A DNA stretch of 56,370 nt from Blastococcus tunisiensis. GTDB taxonomy: Bacteria; Actinomycetota; Actinomycetes; Mycobacteriales; Geodermatophilaceae. This document shows positions 9,000-17,341 of this stretch, one piece after another. Position numbers and translations under genes: made by a program. The stretch is from the NCBI RefSeq assembly GCF_900112815.1, contig NZ_FOND01000026.1:1-56370 (forward strand), written 5' to 3'. Every line of letters begins with the position of its first letter. Within the stretch, counting starts at the first letter, position 1. The notes under the pieces were generated by a model, which saw nothing but the letters and a program-made list of their open reading frames with translations, searched no databases and had not been told where the DNA came from.

Positions 9000-10253
9000 A
9001 TGGGACGGTCGCTGCGCATCGCACTGCTGTCCTACCGGAGCAAGCCGCACAGCGGCGGCCAGGGCATCTACGTGCGGGCGCTGTCCCGCGAGCTCGCCGA
9101 GCTGGGCCACCGGGTCGAGGTGTTCAGCGGCCAGCCCTACCCCGACCTGGACGCCGGCGTGCCGCTGACACCGCTGCCCAGCCTCGACCTCTACCGCGAG
9201 CCCGACCCGTTCCGCACCCCCCGTCCGTCGGAGTTCCGGGACTGGATCGACGTCGCCGAGTGGGCGGCGATGTGCACCGCCGGGTTTCCGGAGCCGCTGA
9301 CGTTCAGCCTGCGCGCGGCGCGGCACCTGCTGCCGCGCGCCGGGGAGTTCGACCTCGTCCACGACAACCAGTCGCTCGGCTGGGGGCTGCTGCGGCTCAC
9401 CCGGGCCGGCGTCCCGACGGTGGCGACCGTCCACCACCCGGTCGCGATCGACCGGGAGCTGGAGCTGGCCGCCGCGCCGTCCCTGCGGCGGCGGCTGACG
9501 CTGCACCGCTGGTACGGCTTCACCGGCATGCAGGCACGGGTGGCCGCCCGGCTGGACGCCGTCACGACCGTCTCGGAGAACTCCCGGCGGGACATCGCCA
9601 CGCACATGGGGCTGCCGGCGTCCGCCGTCGACGTCATCCCGGTCGGCATCGATCCCGGCGAGTTCCGGCCGCCGCCCCCGGGGCAGCAGCGGGACCCGGA
9701 CTCGATCCTGGTCATCACCAGCGCCGACGTCGCCCTCAAGGGGCTGGTGCACCTGCTCGAGGCGCTGGCCAAGCTGCGCACGGAGCGCCCGGCGCGGCTC
9801 ACCGTCGTCGGCACGGCCCGGCCCGGCGGCCCGGCCGAGGCCGCGCTGGACCGCCTCGGGCTCCGGGACGCCGTCCGGTTCACCGGCCCCGTCCCGGAGG
9901 CCGAGCTCGTCGGCCTGCTGCAGCGGGCGGCGCTCGTCGCCATCCCCTCGCTCTACGAGGGCTTCTCCCTGCCGGCGGTGGAGGCCATGGCGTGCGCCAC
10001 GCCGCTGGTCACCACCGACGCCGGCGCGCTGCCCGAGGTCGTCGGCAGCCGGGCCGGTCTGCGGGTGCGGGCCGGTGACGTCGGCGAGCTGACCGCGGCC
10101 CTGAAGCTGGTGCTCGACTCGCCGTCGCTGGCCGAGCAGCTGGGCCGGGCCGGCCGGCGGCGGGTCCTGGACATGTTCACCTGGCGGGCCACGGCGCAGC
10201 GCACCGCCGACTGGTACGCCGCGACCCTGGAGCGCAAGGGGTTCACGTGCTGA
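9000..10253 (+). CDS. GT4-family glycosyltransferase (GT-B fold)
   Basis: 417 aa from ATG 9000. The N-terminus MGRSLRIALLSYRSKPHSGGQGIYVRALSREL is the acceptor domain with the GGQGIYV loop. The C-terminal nucleotide-sugar domain carries IPVGIDPGEF, VVGTARPGG and the EX7E motif in LYEGFSLPAVEAMACATPLV. No membrane segments are present. The family transfers sugars from NDP donors with retention, often mannose, glucose or GlcNAc. It is the first gene of five consecutive plus-strand genes and overlaps the methyltransferase by 7 bp, so the methyl transfer probably acts in the same pathway. Donor and acceptor cannot be read from sequence. Confidence 0.93.
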   Translation: MGRSLRIALLSYRSKPHSGGQGIYVRALSRELAELGHRVEVFSGQPYPDLDAGVPLTPLPSLDLYREPDPFRTPRPSEFRDWIDVAEWAAMCTAGFPEPLTFSLRAARHLLPRAGEFDLVHDNQSLGWGLLRLTRAGVPTVATVHHPVAIDRELELAAAPSLRRRLTLHRWYGFTGMQARVAARLDAVTTVSENSRRDIATHMGLPASAVDVIPVGIDPGEFRPPPPGQQRDPDSILVITSADVALKGLVHLLEALAKLRTERPARLTVVGTARPGGPAEAALDRLGLRDAVRFTGPVPEAELVGLLQRAALVAIPSLYEGFSLPAVEAMACATPLVTTDAGALPEVVGSRAGLRVRAGDVGELTAALKLVLDSPSLAEQLGRAGRRRVLDMFTWRATAQRTADWYAATLERKGFTC

Positions 10254-11038
10254 CCGTCGACTACGACCGCCTCGACCTGCGGCCGGGGATGACCGTCCTG
10301 GACCTGGGCTGCGGGGAGGGCCGGCACGCGTTCGAGGCCTACCGGCGGGGCGCGAAGGTCGTGGCCGTCGACTGGGGCGTGCCCGAGGTGGAGACGACGA
10401 AGCGCTGGCTGGGCGCGATCGCCGAGGCCGGAGAGGCCGGGCGGGCGGACGACGGCACGGCCGGCCGGTACGAGGTGGTGCGCGGTGACCTGCTGCACCT
10501 GCCGTTCCCCGACGCCAGCGTCGACCGCGTCATGGCCTCGGAGGTGCTCGAGCACATCCCCGACGACACGACCGCGATGGCCGAGATCTTCCGGGTGCTC
10601 AAGCCCGGCGGCCGGGTGGCGGTCACCGTGCCGCGCTACGGACCCGAGCGGATCTGCTGGGCGCTGTCCGACGAGTACCACGCCAACGAGGGCGGGCACA
10701 TCCGCATCTACACCCGGTCGGTGGTCCGCAACCGGCTGGCGTCGGTGGGCCTGGTGCCCGGGGCCACCCACCACGCGCACGCGCTGCACGCCCCCTACTG
10801 GTGGCTCAAGTGCGCCGTCGGCGTGGACCGGGACCCGGCGCTGGTGCGCGCCTACCACCGGCTGCTGGTCTGGGACCTGACGAAGCGGCCGTGGCTCACC
10901 CGGACCGCCGAGCGGCTCCTGGACCCGCTGGTCGGCAAGAGCCTGGTCGTCTACGCGGACAAGCCCGCTACCGCAGCCGTCCAGCCGGCGATCGGCGCCG
11001 CCCACGCGGAGCGGGAGCGGACCGCTGCCGCGCGTTGA
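10247..11038 (+). CDS. Class I SAM-dependent methyltransferase
   Basis: 263 aa from GTG 10247, overlapping the GT4 gene. SAM motif I is VLDLGCGEGRHAFEAYRRGA, motif II is VVAVDW, the acidic motif is VVRGDLLHLPFPDASVDRV, and motif III is VLKPGGRVAVTVP. The C-terminal part (HANEGGHIRIYTRSVVRNRL, then YWWLKCAVGVDRD) is shared with methyltransferases of glycan clusters, from memory. It could methylate a sugar or lipid-linked acceptor made by the neighbouring glycosyltransferases. The substrate is not known. Confidence 0.9.
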   Translation: MLTVDYDRLDLRPGMTVLDLGCGEGRHAFEAYRRGAKVVAVDWGVPEVETTKRWLGAIAEAGEAGRADDGTAGRYEVVRGDLLHLPFPDASVDRVMASEVLEHIPDDTTAMAEIFRVLKPGGRVAVTVPRYGPERICWALSDEYHANEGGHIRIYTRSVVRNRLASVGLVPGATHHAHALHAPYWWLKCAVGVDRDPALVRAYHRLLVWDLTKRPWLTRTAERLLDPLVGKSLVVYADKPATAAVQPAIGAAHAERERTAAAR

Positions 11039-11087
11039 CCGGCTGGGGGCCCTGCCGGAGCTGCCGGGTGTCCTGACCGGGGACCAG

Positions 11088-12152
11088 GTGCGCGCCACCG
11101 TCGGGTGGATCGCCGGCCAGCAGCACGCCGACGGCGCGCTGCCGTGGTCCCGCGGCGAGCAGCTCGACCCCTGGGACTCCGTCGAGGCCGCCATGGCCCT
11201 GGACACCGGCGGCGCCCACGACCGCGCCGTCGCCGCCTACCGGTGGCTGCAGGGACGCCAGCGGCCGGACGGCTCGTGGGCGTCGGAGTACCGCGACGGC
11301 CACGAGACGGCTCCGGCCGCCGAGAGCAACCACGCCGGCTACCTCGCTGTCGGCGCGTGGCACAGCTGGCTGACGTCGGGCGACGAGCAGCTGGTCACCG
11401 AGCTGTGGCCGGCCGTCCGCGCCGGCCTGGATCTCGTCACCCGCATGCAGCTGCCCGGCGGTGCGATCGGCTGGGCGCTGCGGCCGGACGGCACGGCCGA
11501 CGACACCGCGCTGCTGACCGGCAGCGCCAGCCTCTTCCAGGCGCTGCGCTGCGGGGTCGCGCTCGCCGGCCTGCTCGGGGAGCCGCAGCCGGACTGGGAG
11601 CTGGCGGCGGCAGACCTCGGCACGGCCCTGCGGACCCGCCCGGACGCGTTCGCCGACCGCGGGCGCTTCTCGATGGACTGGTACTACCCCGTCCTGGGCG
11701 GCGCGGTCACCGGTGTGGCGGCCCGGGACCGGCTGGCCGACGGCTGGGACCGCTTCGTCGTCCCCGGGCTGGGGGCCCGGTGCGTCGCGGACCGGCCCTG
11801 GGTCACCGGCGCCGAGACCTGCGAGCTGGCCCTGGCCCTCGCCGCCGCCGGCCAGCCGGAGGCGGCGACCGAGCAGGTCGCGGCCATGCAGCACCTCCGG
11901 CACGACGACGGCTCCTACTGGACCGGGTACGTCTTCGCCGACGACGCCCGCTGGCCGGTGGAGCGGACCACCTGGACGGCCGCCGCCGTGGTCCTGGCCG
12001 CGGACGCCCTCAGCGGCGCCACGGGCGCATCGGGCCTGTTCACCGACCCGGCCGCACTGCCGGCGGCCGGGACCGCGGACGGCCGCATCGCCCAGGAGAG
12101 ATCCACATCCGCCGATTCGCTGACCGGAGGAGCGGGCACGGTCCTCCCGTGA
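11088..12152 (+). CDS. Alpha/alpha-toroid protein (prenyltransferase/squalene-cyclase-like or glycosidase-like)
   Basis: 354 aa from GTG 11088. This is the only ATG or GTG in frame upstream of the homologous region, though a CTG start slightly upstream is possible. Repeats of the QW type are visible: GQQHADGALPW, GRQRPDGSWASEY, MQLPGGAIGW and MQHLRHDDGSYWTGYV. They alternate with helices as in six-barrel alpha toroids. The DXDD motif of class II terpene cyclases is absent. Databases often call such proteins prenyltransferase, but the activity is unproven. The gene sits between a methyltransferase and two glycosyltransferases and shares a GTGA junction with the next gene. Confidence 0.7.
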   Translation: MRATVGWIAGQQHADGALPWSRGEQLDPWDSVEAAMALDTGGAHDRAVAAYRWLQGRQRPDGSWASEYRDGHETAPAAESNHAGYLAVGAWHSWLTSGDEQLVTELWPAVRAGLDLVTRMQLPGGAIGWALRPDGTADDTALLTGSASLFQALRCGVALAGLLGEPQPDWELAAADLGTALRTRPDAFADRGRFSMDWYYPVLGGAVTGVAARDRLADGWDRFVVPGLGARCVADRPWVTGAETCELALALAAAGQPEAATEQVAAMQHLRHDDGSYWTGYVFADDARWPVERTTWTAAAVVLAADALSGATGASGLFTDPAALPAAGTADGRIAQERSTSADSLTGGAGTVLP

Positions 12153-13000
12153 CTCCTGCCTCCGACCTCACCGTGGTCGTCGCCAGCCAGAACCGGCGCG
12201 CCGACCTGCTCGCCACGCTCCCCCGGCACGAGGCCCCCGTCGTGCTGGTGGACAACGCCTCCACCGACGGCACCGTCGACGCCGTGCGGGCAGCGCACCC
12301 CGACGTCGACGTCCTGGCTCTCCCCCGCAACGAGGGCGCCCACGGCAGGACGCTGGGGGTGGCACGTGCGGGCACCCCGTTCGTGGCGTTCGCCGACGAC
12401 GACTCGTGGTGGGCCCCGGGCGACCTGGCGCGCGCGGTGGAGATCATGCGCACCCACCCCCGGCTCGCGGTGCTGAACGCCCGCATCCTGGTCGGCCCGG
12501 AGGAGCGTCTCGACCCGGTGTGCGTCGAGATGGCCGCCAGCCCGCTCGACACCGCCGACGACCTCCCCGGTCCGTCACTGCTGGGGTTCGTCGCCTGCGC
12601 GGCGCTGGTCCGCACCGCGGCGTTCGAGGCCGTCGGTGGCTTCGACGACGTCATCCGGTTCCCCGGCGAGGAGGAGCGGCTGGCCCTCGACCTCGCGGCC
12701 GCCGGCTGGGGGCTGGCCTACGTCGACGCGGTGACCGTGCACCACCACCCCTCGACCCGACGGGACGGCGCGGGCCGGCGACAGGCGGGCATCGCCCGCA
12801 GCCGCGTGCTCACCGCCGTCATGCGGCACCCGCTGCCCGAGGTGGCGCGCGCTGTCGCGGACGCCGTCCGGTCCGGCCGGCCGGGCCTCGAGGGCCTGGC
12901 GCGGGCCCTGCCCGACCTGCCGGCCGCCGTCCGCCGACGCCGCCCCGTCCCGGAGCGGGTGCGGGCGGACCTGCGGACGCTGGCGGGGGACGCCGCGTGA
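12149..13000 (+). CDS. GT2-family glycosyltransferase (first of a tandem pair)
   Basis: 283 aa from GTG 12149, overlapping the upstream stop (GTGA). GT-A features: VVLVDNASTDGTVDAVRAA, NEGAHGRTLGVARAGTPFVA, and the metal-binding acidic stretch FADDDSWWAPGDL in the DXD position. The late motif GGFDDVIRFPGEEERLALDL and VTVHHHPS are typical of WbbL/rhamnosyltransferase-like enzymes. It has no membrane segments. The downstream gene is a clear paralogue with the same motif order, so the two may add successive residues to one glycan. Confidence 0.9.
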   Translation: MTPASDLTVVVASQNRRADLLATLPRHEAPVVLVDNASTDGTVDAVRAAHPDVDVLALPRNEGAHGRTLGVARAGTPFVAFADDDSWWAPGDLARAVEIMRTHPRLAVLNARILVGPEERLDPVCVEMAASPLDTADDLPGPSLLGFVACAALVRTAAFEAVGGFDDVIRFPGEEERLALDLAAAGWGLAYVDAVTVHHHPSTRRDGAGRRQAGIARSRVLTAVMRHPLPEVARAVADAVRSGRPGLEGLARALPDLPAAVRRRRPVPERVRADLRTLAGDAA

Positions 13001-13896
13001 CGGAGGACCCGCGGGTGGCCGTCGTGGTCATCACCCACCAGCGGCGCGACGAGGTCCTCCGGGCGCTCGACCGGCTGCTCGCCCTCCCCGAGCAGCCCCG
13101 GGTCGTCGTGGTGGACAACGGCTCGACCGACGGCACCGCCGACGCCGTCCGGGCCCGGTTCCCGCAGGTCGAGCTGGTCGCCAGCCCGGAGAACCTGGGC
13201 GCCGTCGGCCGCAACGTGGGGGTCGGCCTGCTGGACGCGCCCTACGTCGCCTTCTGCGACGACGACACCTGGTGGGAACCGGGGTCGCTGACGGCGGCCG
13301 CCGACGTGCTCGACGCCCATCCGCGGCTCGCCGTCGTCACCGCGCGCATCCTCGTCGAGCCGGGCGGCACCGAGGACCCCATCGTGGCCGAGCTGCGGGA
13401 CTCCCCCGTGCACGGTGCCGACTGGCTGCCCGGGCCGGCGCTCGGGTCCTTCCTCGCCGGCGCCTCGGTGGTGCGGCGGGAGGCGTTCCTCGCGGTCGGG
13501 GGGTTCTCCGAGCGCCTGTGGCTCGGCGGGGAGGAGGAGCTGATGGCCGGCGACCTGGCCGCGGCCGGCTGGGAGCTGTGCTACCTCCCGCAGCTGACCG
13601 TGCACCACCAGGCCAGCCGGGCCCGGGACCCCCACCGGCGCCGGCGCGACGGGATCCGGAACACCCTGTGGACGACGTGGCTGCGCCGACCGCTGCGGCC
13701 GGCGCTGCGCCGCACCGTGCACCTGCTGCGCACGGTGCCCCGGGACCGGGTGACCGCCCGCGGCCTGCTCGACGCCGCCCGCGGCCTGCCCTGGGTGCTG
13801 CGGGAGCGGCGGGTGCTGCCCCCGCACGCCGAGGCGCGCTTCGCCGCGCTCGAGGATGCCCAGCGCAGCTCTCCCGCCCGGCGCTACGTCAGCTGA
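12997..13896 (+). CDS. GT2-family glycosyltransferase (second of a tandem pair)
   Basis: 299 aa from GTG 12997, overlapping the previous stop (GTGA). Motifs parallel the upstream paralogue: VVVVDNGSTDGTADAVRARF, NLGAVGRNVGVGLLDAPYVA, FCDDDTWWEPGSL, GGFSERLWLGGEEELMAGDL and LTVHHQASR. The pair evidently arose by tandem duplication and has since diverged. It is the last gene of the five-gene plus-strand cluster. A hairpin follows the stop codon. Confidence 0.9.
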   Translation: MTEDPRVAVVVITHQRRDEVLRALDRLLALPEQPRVVVVDNGSTDGTADAVRARFPQVELVASPENLGAVGRNVGVGLLDAPYVAFCDDDTWWEPGSLTAAADVLDAHPRLAVVTARILVEPGGTEDPIVAELRDSPVHGADWLPGPALGSFLAGASVVRREAFLAVGGFSERLWLGGEEELMAGDLAAAGWELCYLPQLTVHHQASRARDPHRRRRDGIRNTLWTTWLRRPLRPALRRTVHLLRTVPRDRVTARGLLDAARGLPWVLRERRVLPPHAEARFAALEDAQRSSPARRYVS

Positions 13897-13899
13897 GGA

Positions 13900-13937
13900 A
13901 GGACCCCGTCCTCCTCACGCGCCTCGGGACGGGGCCT
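13900..13937. terminator. Hairpin between convergent genes (partial copy of dispersed repeat)
   Basis: AGGACCCCGTCC and GGGACGGGGCCT form a long GC stem around a 14-base loop, with one bulged base. The left arm AAGGACCCCGTCCTCCTCAC is the exact reverse complement of bases inside copA (19632-19651), so this is a shortened copy of the dispersed repeat. It lies between converging genes and reaches into the last codons of the DksA-type gene. It may end transcription from both sides. There is no T-tract. Confidence 0.6.
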
Positions 13938-14262
13938 GACGGGCGCAGGAGATGCAGGTGCGTGCCGCCGGGCGGGCGGCCAGCCGCTCGGGGGCGATGG
14001 GCCGGCCGCAGCTCTCGCAGATCCCGTATTCGCCGGCTTCCCGGTGGACCAGCGCCGCCTCGACGTCCGCCAGCCGTCGCCGCGCCTGGTCCAACAGGGC
14101 CACGACCTGCTGCCGCTCGAACGCGATGGTCGCGCCCTCGGGGTCGTGCTCGTCGTCGGCGTTCGACGCCCGCGACGCCGCCACCACGCCGTCGAACTCG
14201 CGGGTCAGCGCCTCGATCTGGGCCAGCGCCGCCGCCCGCTCGGCGTCGAGCGGATCCGTCAT
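13915..14262 (-). CDS. DksA/TraR C4-type zinc-finger protein
   Basis: 115 aa from ATG 14262. An N-terminal helical hairpin (AQIEALTREFDGVV to RRRLADVEAALVHREAG) leads to a C4 zinc finger, YGICESCGRPIAPERL then ARTCISCARQ. The four Cys are intact. Actinobacterial members resemble DksA/TraR proteins that act at the RNA polymerase secondary channel, but the role is not proven here. The start overlaps the methyltransferase stop by 4 bp (ATGA). Confidence 0.88.
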   Translation of the reverse strand: MTDPLDAERAAALAQIEALTREFDGVVAASRASNADDEHDPEGATIAFERQQVVALLDQARRRLADVEAALVHREAGEYGICESCGRPIAPERLAARPAARTCISCARQAPSRGA

Positions 14263-14894
14263 CGCAGCCGGCGCAGCAGCCGCAGCGAGCCGGTGCCCGG
14301 CAGCTCCTGGAAGTCGCCGGACCCGACCACGCGCCGGTAGACGCCGTAGGGCGCCTGCCCGCCGTCGGCCGGGTCGGGGAAGACGTCGTGGATGGCCAGG
14401 GTGCCGCCGACCGCCAGCGTGGCCACCCACGCGTCCTGATCGCGGCGGGCGGACTCCTCGGTGTGGCTGCCGTCCAGGAAGAGCAGCGCCAGCGGCGTGC
14501 TCCACAGCGGCGCCAGGGTCTCCGAGCGGGTGACGACGGCGATCACCACGTCCTCGGCGCCGGCATCGGCGATGGTGCGGCGGAAGTGCGGCAGGGTGTC
14601 GACCCGGCCGACGGCGGGGTCGACCAGCGAGGGGTCGTGGTACTCCCAGCCCGGCTGGTGCTCCTCGGACCCGCGGTGGTGGTCGACGGTCACCACCTGC
14701 CGGCCGGTCTCGCGCGCCGCGGCCGCCAGGTACAGCGCGGACTTCCCCATCCAGCTGCCCACCTCGAGCAGCGGCCCGGGGACGGCGACGCTGCGCGCGG
14801 CCTCGTACAGGGCCCGCCCCTCGTCGTCGGGCATGAAGCCGGGGGCGGCCCGGGCGGCGGCGAGGAGTTCGGACACCCCGACAGCCTGGCTCAT
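14259..14894 (-). CDS. Class I SAM-dependent methyltransferase (Methyltransf_24-like)
   Basis: 211 aa from ATG 14894. PGPLLEVGSWMGKSALYLAA is the SAM motif I, VVTVDHHRGSEEHQPGWEYH is motif II, and LALLFLDGSHTEESARRD followed by GGTLAIHDVFPDP gives the later acidic loop. This is the pattern of Methyltransf_24, common in O-methyltransferases of unknown substrate. It is joined by 4-bp overlaps to the YibE/F gene upstream and the zinc-finger gene downstream, so the three are translated together. Confidence 0.85.
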   Translation of the reverse strand: MSQAVGVSELLAAARAAPGFMPDDEGRALYEAARSVAVPGPLLEVGSWMGKSALYLAAAARETGRQVVTVDHHRGSEEHQPGWEYHDPSLVDPAVGRVDTLPHFRRTIADAGAEDVVIAVVTRSETLAPLWSTPLALLFLDGSHTEESARRDQDAWVATLAVGGTLAIHDVFPDPADGGQAPYGVYRRVVGSGDFQELPGTGSLRLLRRLR

Positions 14895-16168
14895 CGGGCG
14901 AACCGGGCCCGCAGGGCGGTCACCCGCCGCTCGGTCGCCGCCCCCGCCTCGGTCTCGGAGGCCTTGGCGAAGAACGCGCCCACCGCGGTCGTGACCGGCA
15001 CCGCGAGCACCAGCGCGATCGCCCCCACGAACGTGCGGACGACCTCCTCCGCCAGGGCGGAGCTGGTGACGAGGGTCCACATCGGTGTCGGGGAGAGCTC
15101 GAAGATGAGCAGCAGCGGCAACGCCGCGCCGGCATAGGCGAAGACGATCGTGTAGACGGTGGAGGCGATGTGGTCGCGGCCGACCGCCATCCCACGCGCG
15201 TAGAGCTCCCGCCAGCTCATCTCCGGCGACACCTCGTGCAGCTGCCAGATGGCCGAGGCCTGGGTGATCGTGACGTCGTTCAGCACACCGAGCCCGGCGA
15301 CCACGATGCCGGCGAGCACCAGGCCGGAGAAGGCCAGCGTCGGGTCGTAGCCCTGCAGCCGGACCGTCTCCTCGCTGGTCAGGCCGGTCAGCCGCGCCGC
15401 GGAGACGGCGAGCGACCCCAGCACCGCGACCAGGGTCAGGCCGAACAGGGTGCCCACCAGGGCCGTGGTCGTCCGGGCCGAGAACCCGTGCGCCAGGTAC
15501 AGGACGACGAACATGATCGCCGCCGAGCCGACGAGGCTGACCAGGGTGGGTGAGTTCTCGCTGAGCAGCCCGGGCAGCACGAACTGCAGCAGCACGAAGA
15601 ACGCGAACGCCAGCCCCACCAGGGACGCCAGCCCGCGCAGCCGTGCGACGAGCCCGACGACGACGGCGAAGGTGACGGCGAGGGCGATGATCGGGGTGTC
15701 CCGCTCGTAGTCGAAGAATCCGTACGCGGGTCCGCCCTCGGCGCCAGCGTCGCGGGTCAGCACGAGCGTGTCCCCCTCGGCGATCCCGGCGGCCACCACC
15801 TCGGGGGGAAGCTCCACCGCCTGGAAGTCGCCCGCTCCCTCGCCCTCGAGGATCTCCAGGACCGCGGTCGCGCACGTCTGCGCCGCGGCCGACGGGTCGA
15901 TGCCGCAGTCGAACCGCTCGACCGAGACGACCCGGCCGTCGGGGTAGGTGGTGCCCGGGGGGAACGCCACCGCGGCCGCCTGCTCCGCACGGGTCGGCTC
16001 CCCGCTGGGCCAGAGGACGAACAGCCCGACGACCGTCGCCAGTCCGACCGGGACGAGCAGCAGGAGCATCAGCCAGACCGCGCGCCGGCGCCTGGTCAGT
16101 GCCTCCGCGGTCGGCGGTGGGGCGTCGGGATCGGGCGCGTGGCTGTGGTCGTGACTGGAGGGTGGCAC
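14891..16168 (-). CDS. YibE/F-family multi-pass membrane protein
   Basis: 425 aa from ATG 16168. It has a short His-containing N-tail (SSHDHSHAPDPD), a first membrane segment (VWLMLLLLVPVGLATVVGLF), an extracytoplasmic domain (about 55-160), then about seven membrane helices. The motif GLGVLNDVTITQASAIWQL and the segment SSALAEEVVRTFVGAIALVLAVPVTT are diagnostic of YibE/F. The function is unknown. It is the first gene of a coupled minus-strand trio. Confidence 0.9.
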   Translation of the reverse strand: MPPSSHDHSHAPDPDAPPPTAEALTRRRRAVWLMLLLLVPVGLATVVGLFVLWPSGEPTRAEQAAAVAFPPGTTYPDGRVVSVERFDCGIDPSAAAQTCATAVLEILEGEGAGDFQAVELPPEVVAAGIAEGDTLVLTRDAGAEGGPAYGFFDYERDTPIIALAVTFAVVVGLVARLRGLASLVGLAFAFFVLLQFVLPGLLSENSPTLVSLVGSAAIMFVVLYLAHGFSARTTTALVGTLFGLTLVAVLGSLAVSAARLTGLTSEETVRLQGYDPTLAFSGLVLAGIVVAGLGVLNDVTITQASAIWQLHEVSPEMSWRELYARGMAVGRDHIASTVYTIVFAYAGAALPLLLIFELSPTPMWTLVTSSALAEEVVRTFVGAIALVLAVPVTTAVGAFFAKASETEAGAATERRVTALRARFAR

Positions 16169-16221
16169 CCGGTCAGGCTAGGAGCCGGCGCGGCCGCCGC
16201 GTGCCCGACACCGCGACCGGG

Positions 16222-16581
16222 CTACGACCCGGTGGCCGCGCCCTCGATCGGGAACCGGTGCCACAGGCCGCTGAGCTGCAGCGGACGCACCACCGCGGGG
16301 GTGGGGTGGACCAGCACGACGTCGATCCCGCGCGGTGCGGTGAGTCGCTGGAGCTGGACCAGCACGGCCGTGCCGGCCGAGTTCATGAACGTCGTCGCGG
16401 AGACGTCCAGCTCGACGCGGGTCGGTGCGGGCTGGTGGAGCAGCAGCTCGGTGACCACCCGCACCAGGGGCCGGCGGGCGGTCTCGGTGAGCTCGCCGGC
16501 CAGGGAGAGACGGGCGACGCCGCCCTCCACGCGCTGGGTCACCTCGGGCTCTCCGGCGGCGGGGCCGGTCGTCTCCTCCAC
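16222..16581 (-). CDS. STAS-domain anti-sigma factor antagonist-like protein
   Basis: 119 aa from ATG 16581. A single STAS domain: GGVARLSLAGELTETARRPL, then VELDVSATTFMNSAGTAVLV, where the Ser of NSAG is the usual phosphorylation site. It would act by partner switching with an anti-sigma kinase, though none is encoded nearby. It is divergent from hsp20, so a shared stress role is possible but unproven. Confidence 0.85.
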   Translation of the reverse strand: MEETTGPAAGEPEVTQRVEGGVARLSLAGELTETARRPLVRVVTELLLHQPAPTRVELDVSATTFMNSAGTAVLVQLQRLTAPRGIDVVLVHPTPAVVRPLQLSGLWHRFPIEGAATGS

Positions 16582-16664
16582 GTGCCCCTTCCTGCCCCGG
16601 CGGGCCGCACTTCACGCGCTCCACGGCGACTCCCGGCGGCGGGAATTCTCTGCCAGGACAGATG

Positions 16665-16723
16665 TTTACCAGGCTGTCCGAGCGAGGTAGTCTGCAGTTG
16701 CCACTTGAGGTTCACTCCTCGGG
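16665..16723 (+). promoter_or_regulatory. Candidate hsp20 promoter with HAIR-like element
   Basis: TTTACC (16665-16670), a 17-bp spacer and TAGTCT (16688-16693) resemble a housekeeping promoter. Just downstream, CTTGAG (16704-16709), then a few bases and CTCGGG, resemble the HspR target HAIR (CTTGAGT-N7-ACTCAAG). The right half is degenerate, so the operator call is weak. Confidence 0.4.
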
Positions 16724-16764
16724 CAGCGAACAGAACAGAACGACCTTCAGGTTGGAGGGCCATC

Positions 16765-17262
16765 ATGCTGACCGCCTACGACCCCTTCGCCGCCACGTCC
16801 GCCGCCTTCCGTGCGCTGGACCAGCTGACCGGCCGCGCGGGCTCGACCACCGCACGCCCCCTGTCGGGCATGCCGATGGACGCCTACCGCGTGGGGGACA
16901 ACTTCGTCGCCCACTTCGACCTGCCCGGCGTCGACCCCGGCTCCATCGACCTGTCGGTCGAGGGCAACACGCTGACGGTGAGCGCCGAGCGCTCGGTCCC
17001 GCAGCTCGAGAACGCCGAGTGGACGATCGCCGAGCGCCCGTTCGGCAGCTACACCCGCCAGCTCGTGCTCGGTCGCAGCCTCGACACCGACCAGCTCGAG
17101 GCCAGCTACCACGACGGCGTCCTGACGCTGAGCATCCCCGTCGCCGAGAAGGCCAAGGCGCGCAAGATCACGGTGACCCGGGCGGACGTACCGCAGGCCG
17201 TGGAGGGCCGCACGATCGACGGTGAGTCCTCCCAGCAGGAGAAGAAGGCGGTCGAGAGCTGA
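16765..17262 (+). CDS. Hsp20/alpha-crystallin small heat-shock protein
   Basis: 165 aa from ATG 16765 with GGAGG upstream. The alpha-crystallin domain spans about 35-135: MDAYRVGDNFVAHFDLPGVD, LSVEGNTLTVSAERS, FGSYTRQLVLGRSLDT and HDGVLTLSIPVAEKAKARKI. It ends with an acidic/lysine tail. It is an ATP-independent holdase that keeps unfolding proteins soluble. It is probably transcribed with the MerR-type gene 79 bp downstream, unless the strong hairpin between them ends transcription. Confidence 0.93.
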   Translation: MLTAYDPFAATSAAFRALDQLTGRAGSTTARPLSGMPMDAYRVGDNFVAHFDLPGVDPGSIDLSVEGNTLTVSAERSVPQLENAEWTIAERPFGSYTRQLVLGRSLDTDQLEASYHDGVLTLSIPVAEKAKARKITVTRADVPQAVEGRTIDGESSQQEKKAVES

Positions 17263-17272
17263 TCGACCGCTC

Positions 17273-17311
17273 CCCGGGGGCCGGGTCCCGCACGCGGGCC
17301 CGGCCCCCGGG
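17273..17311 (+). terminator. Strong GC hairpin after hsp20
   Basis: CCCGGGGGCCGGG at 17273 pairs with CCCGGCCCCCGGG ending at 17311 around a short loop, 10 bp after the stop codon. No T-tract follows. It may terminate or attenuate transcription before the MerR-type gene, or protect the hsp20 mRNA end. Confidence 0.6.
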
Positions 17312-17341
17312 CGTCTCCGCGAACGGACAGGAGGGACGGCG

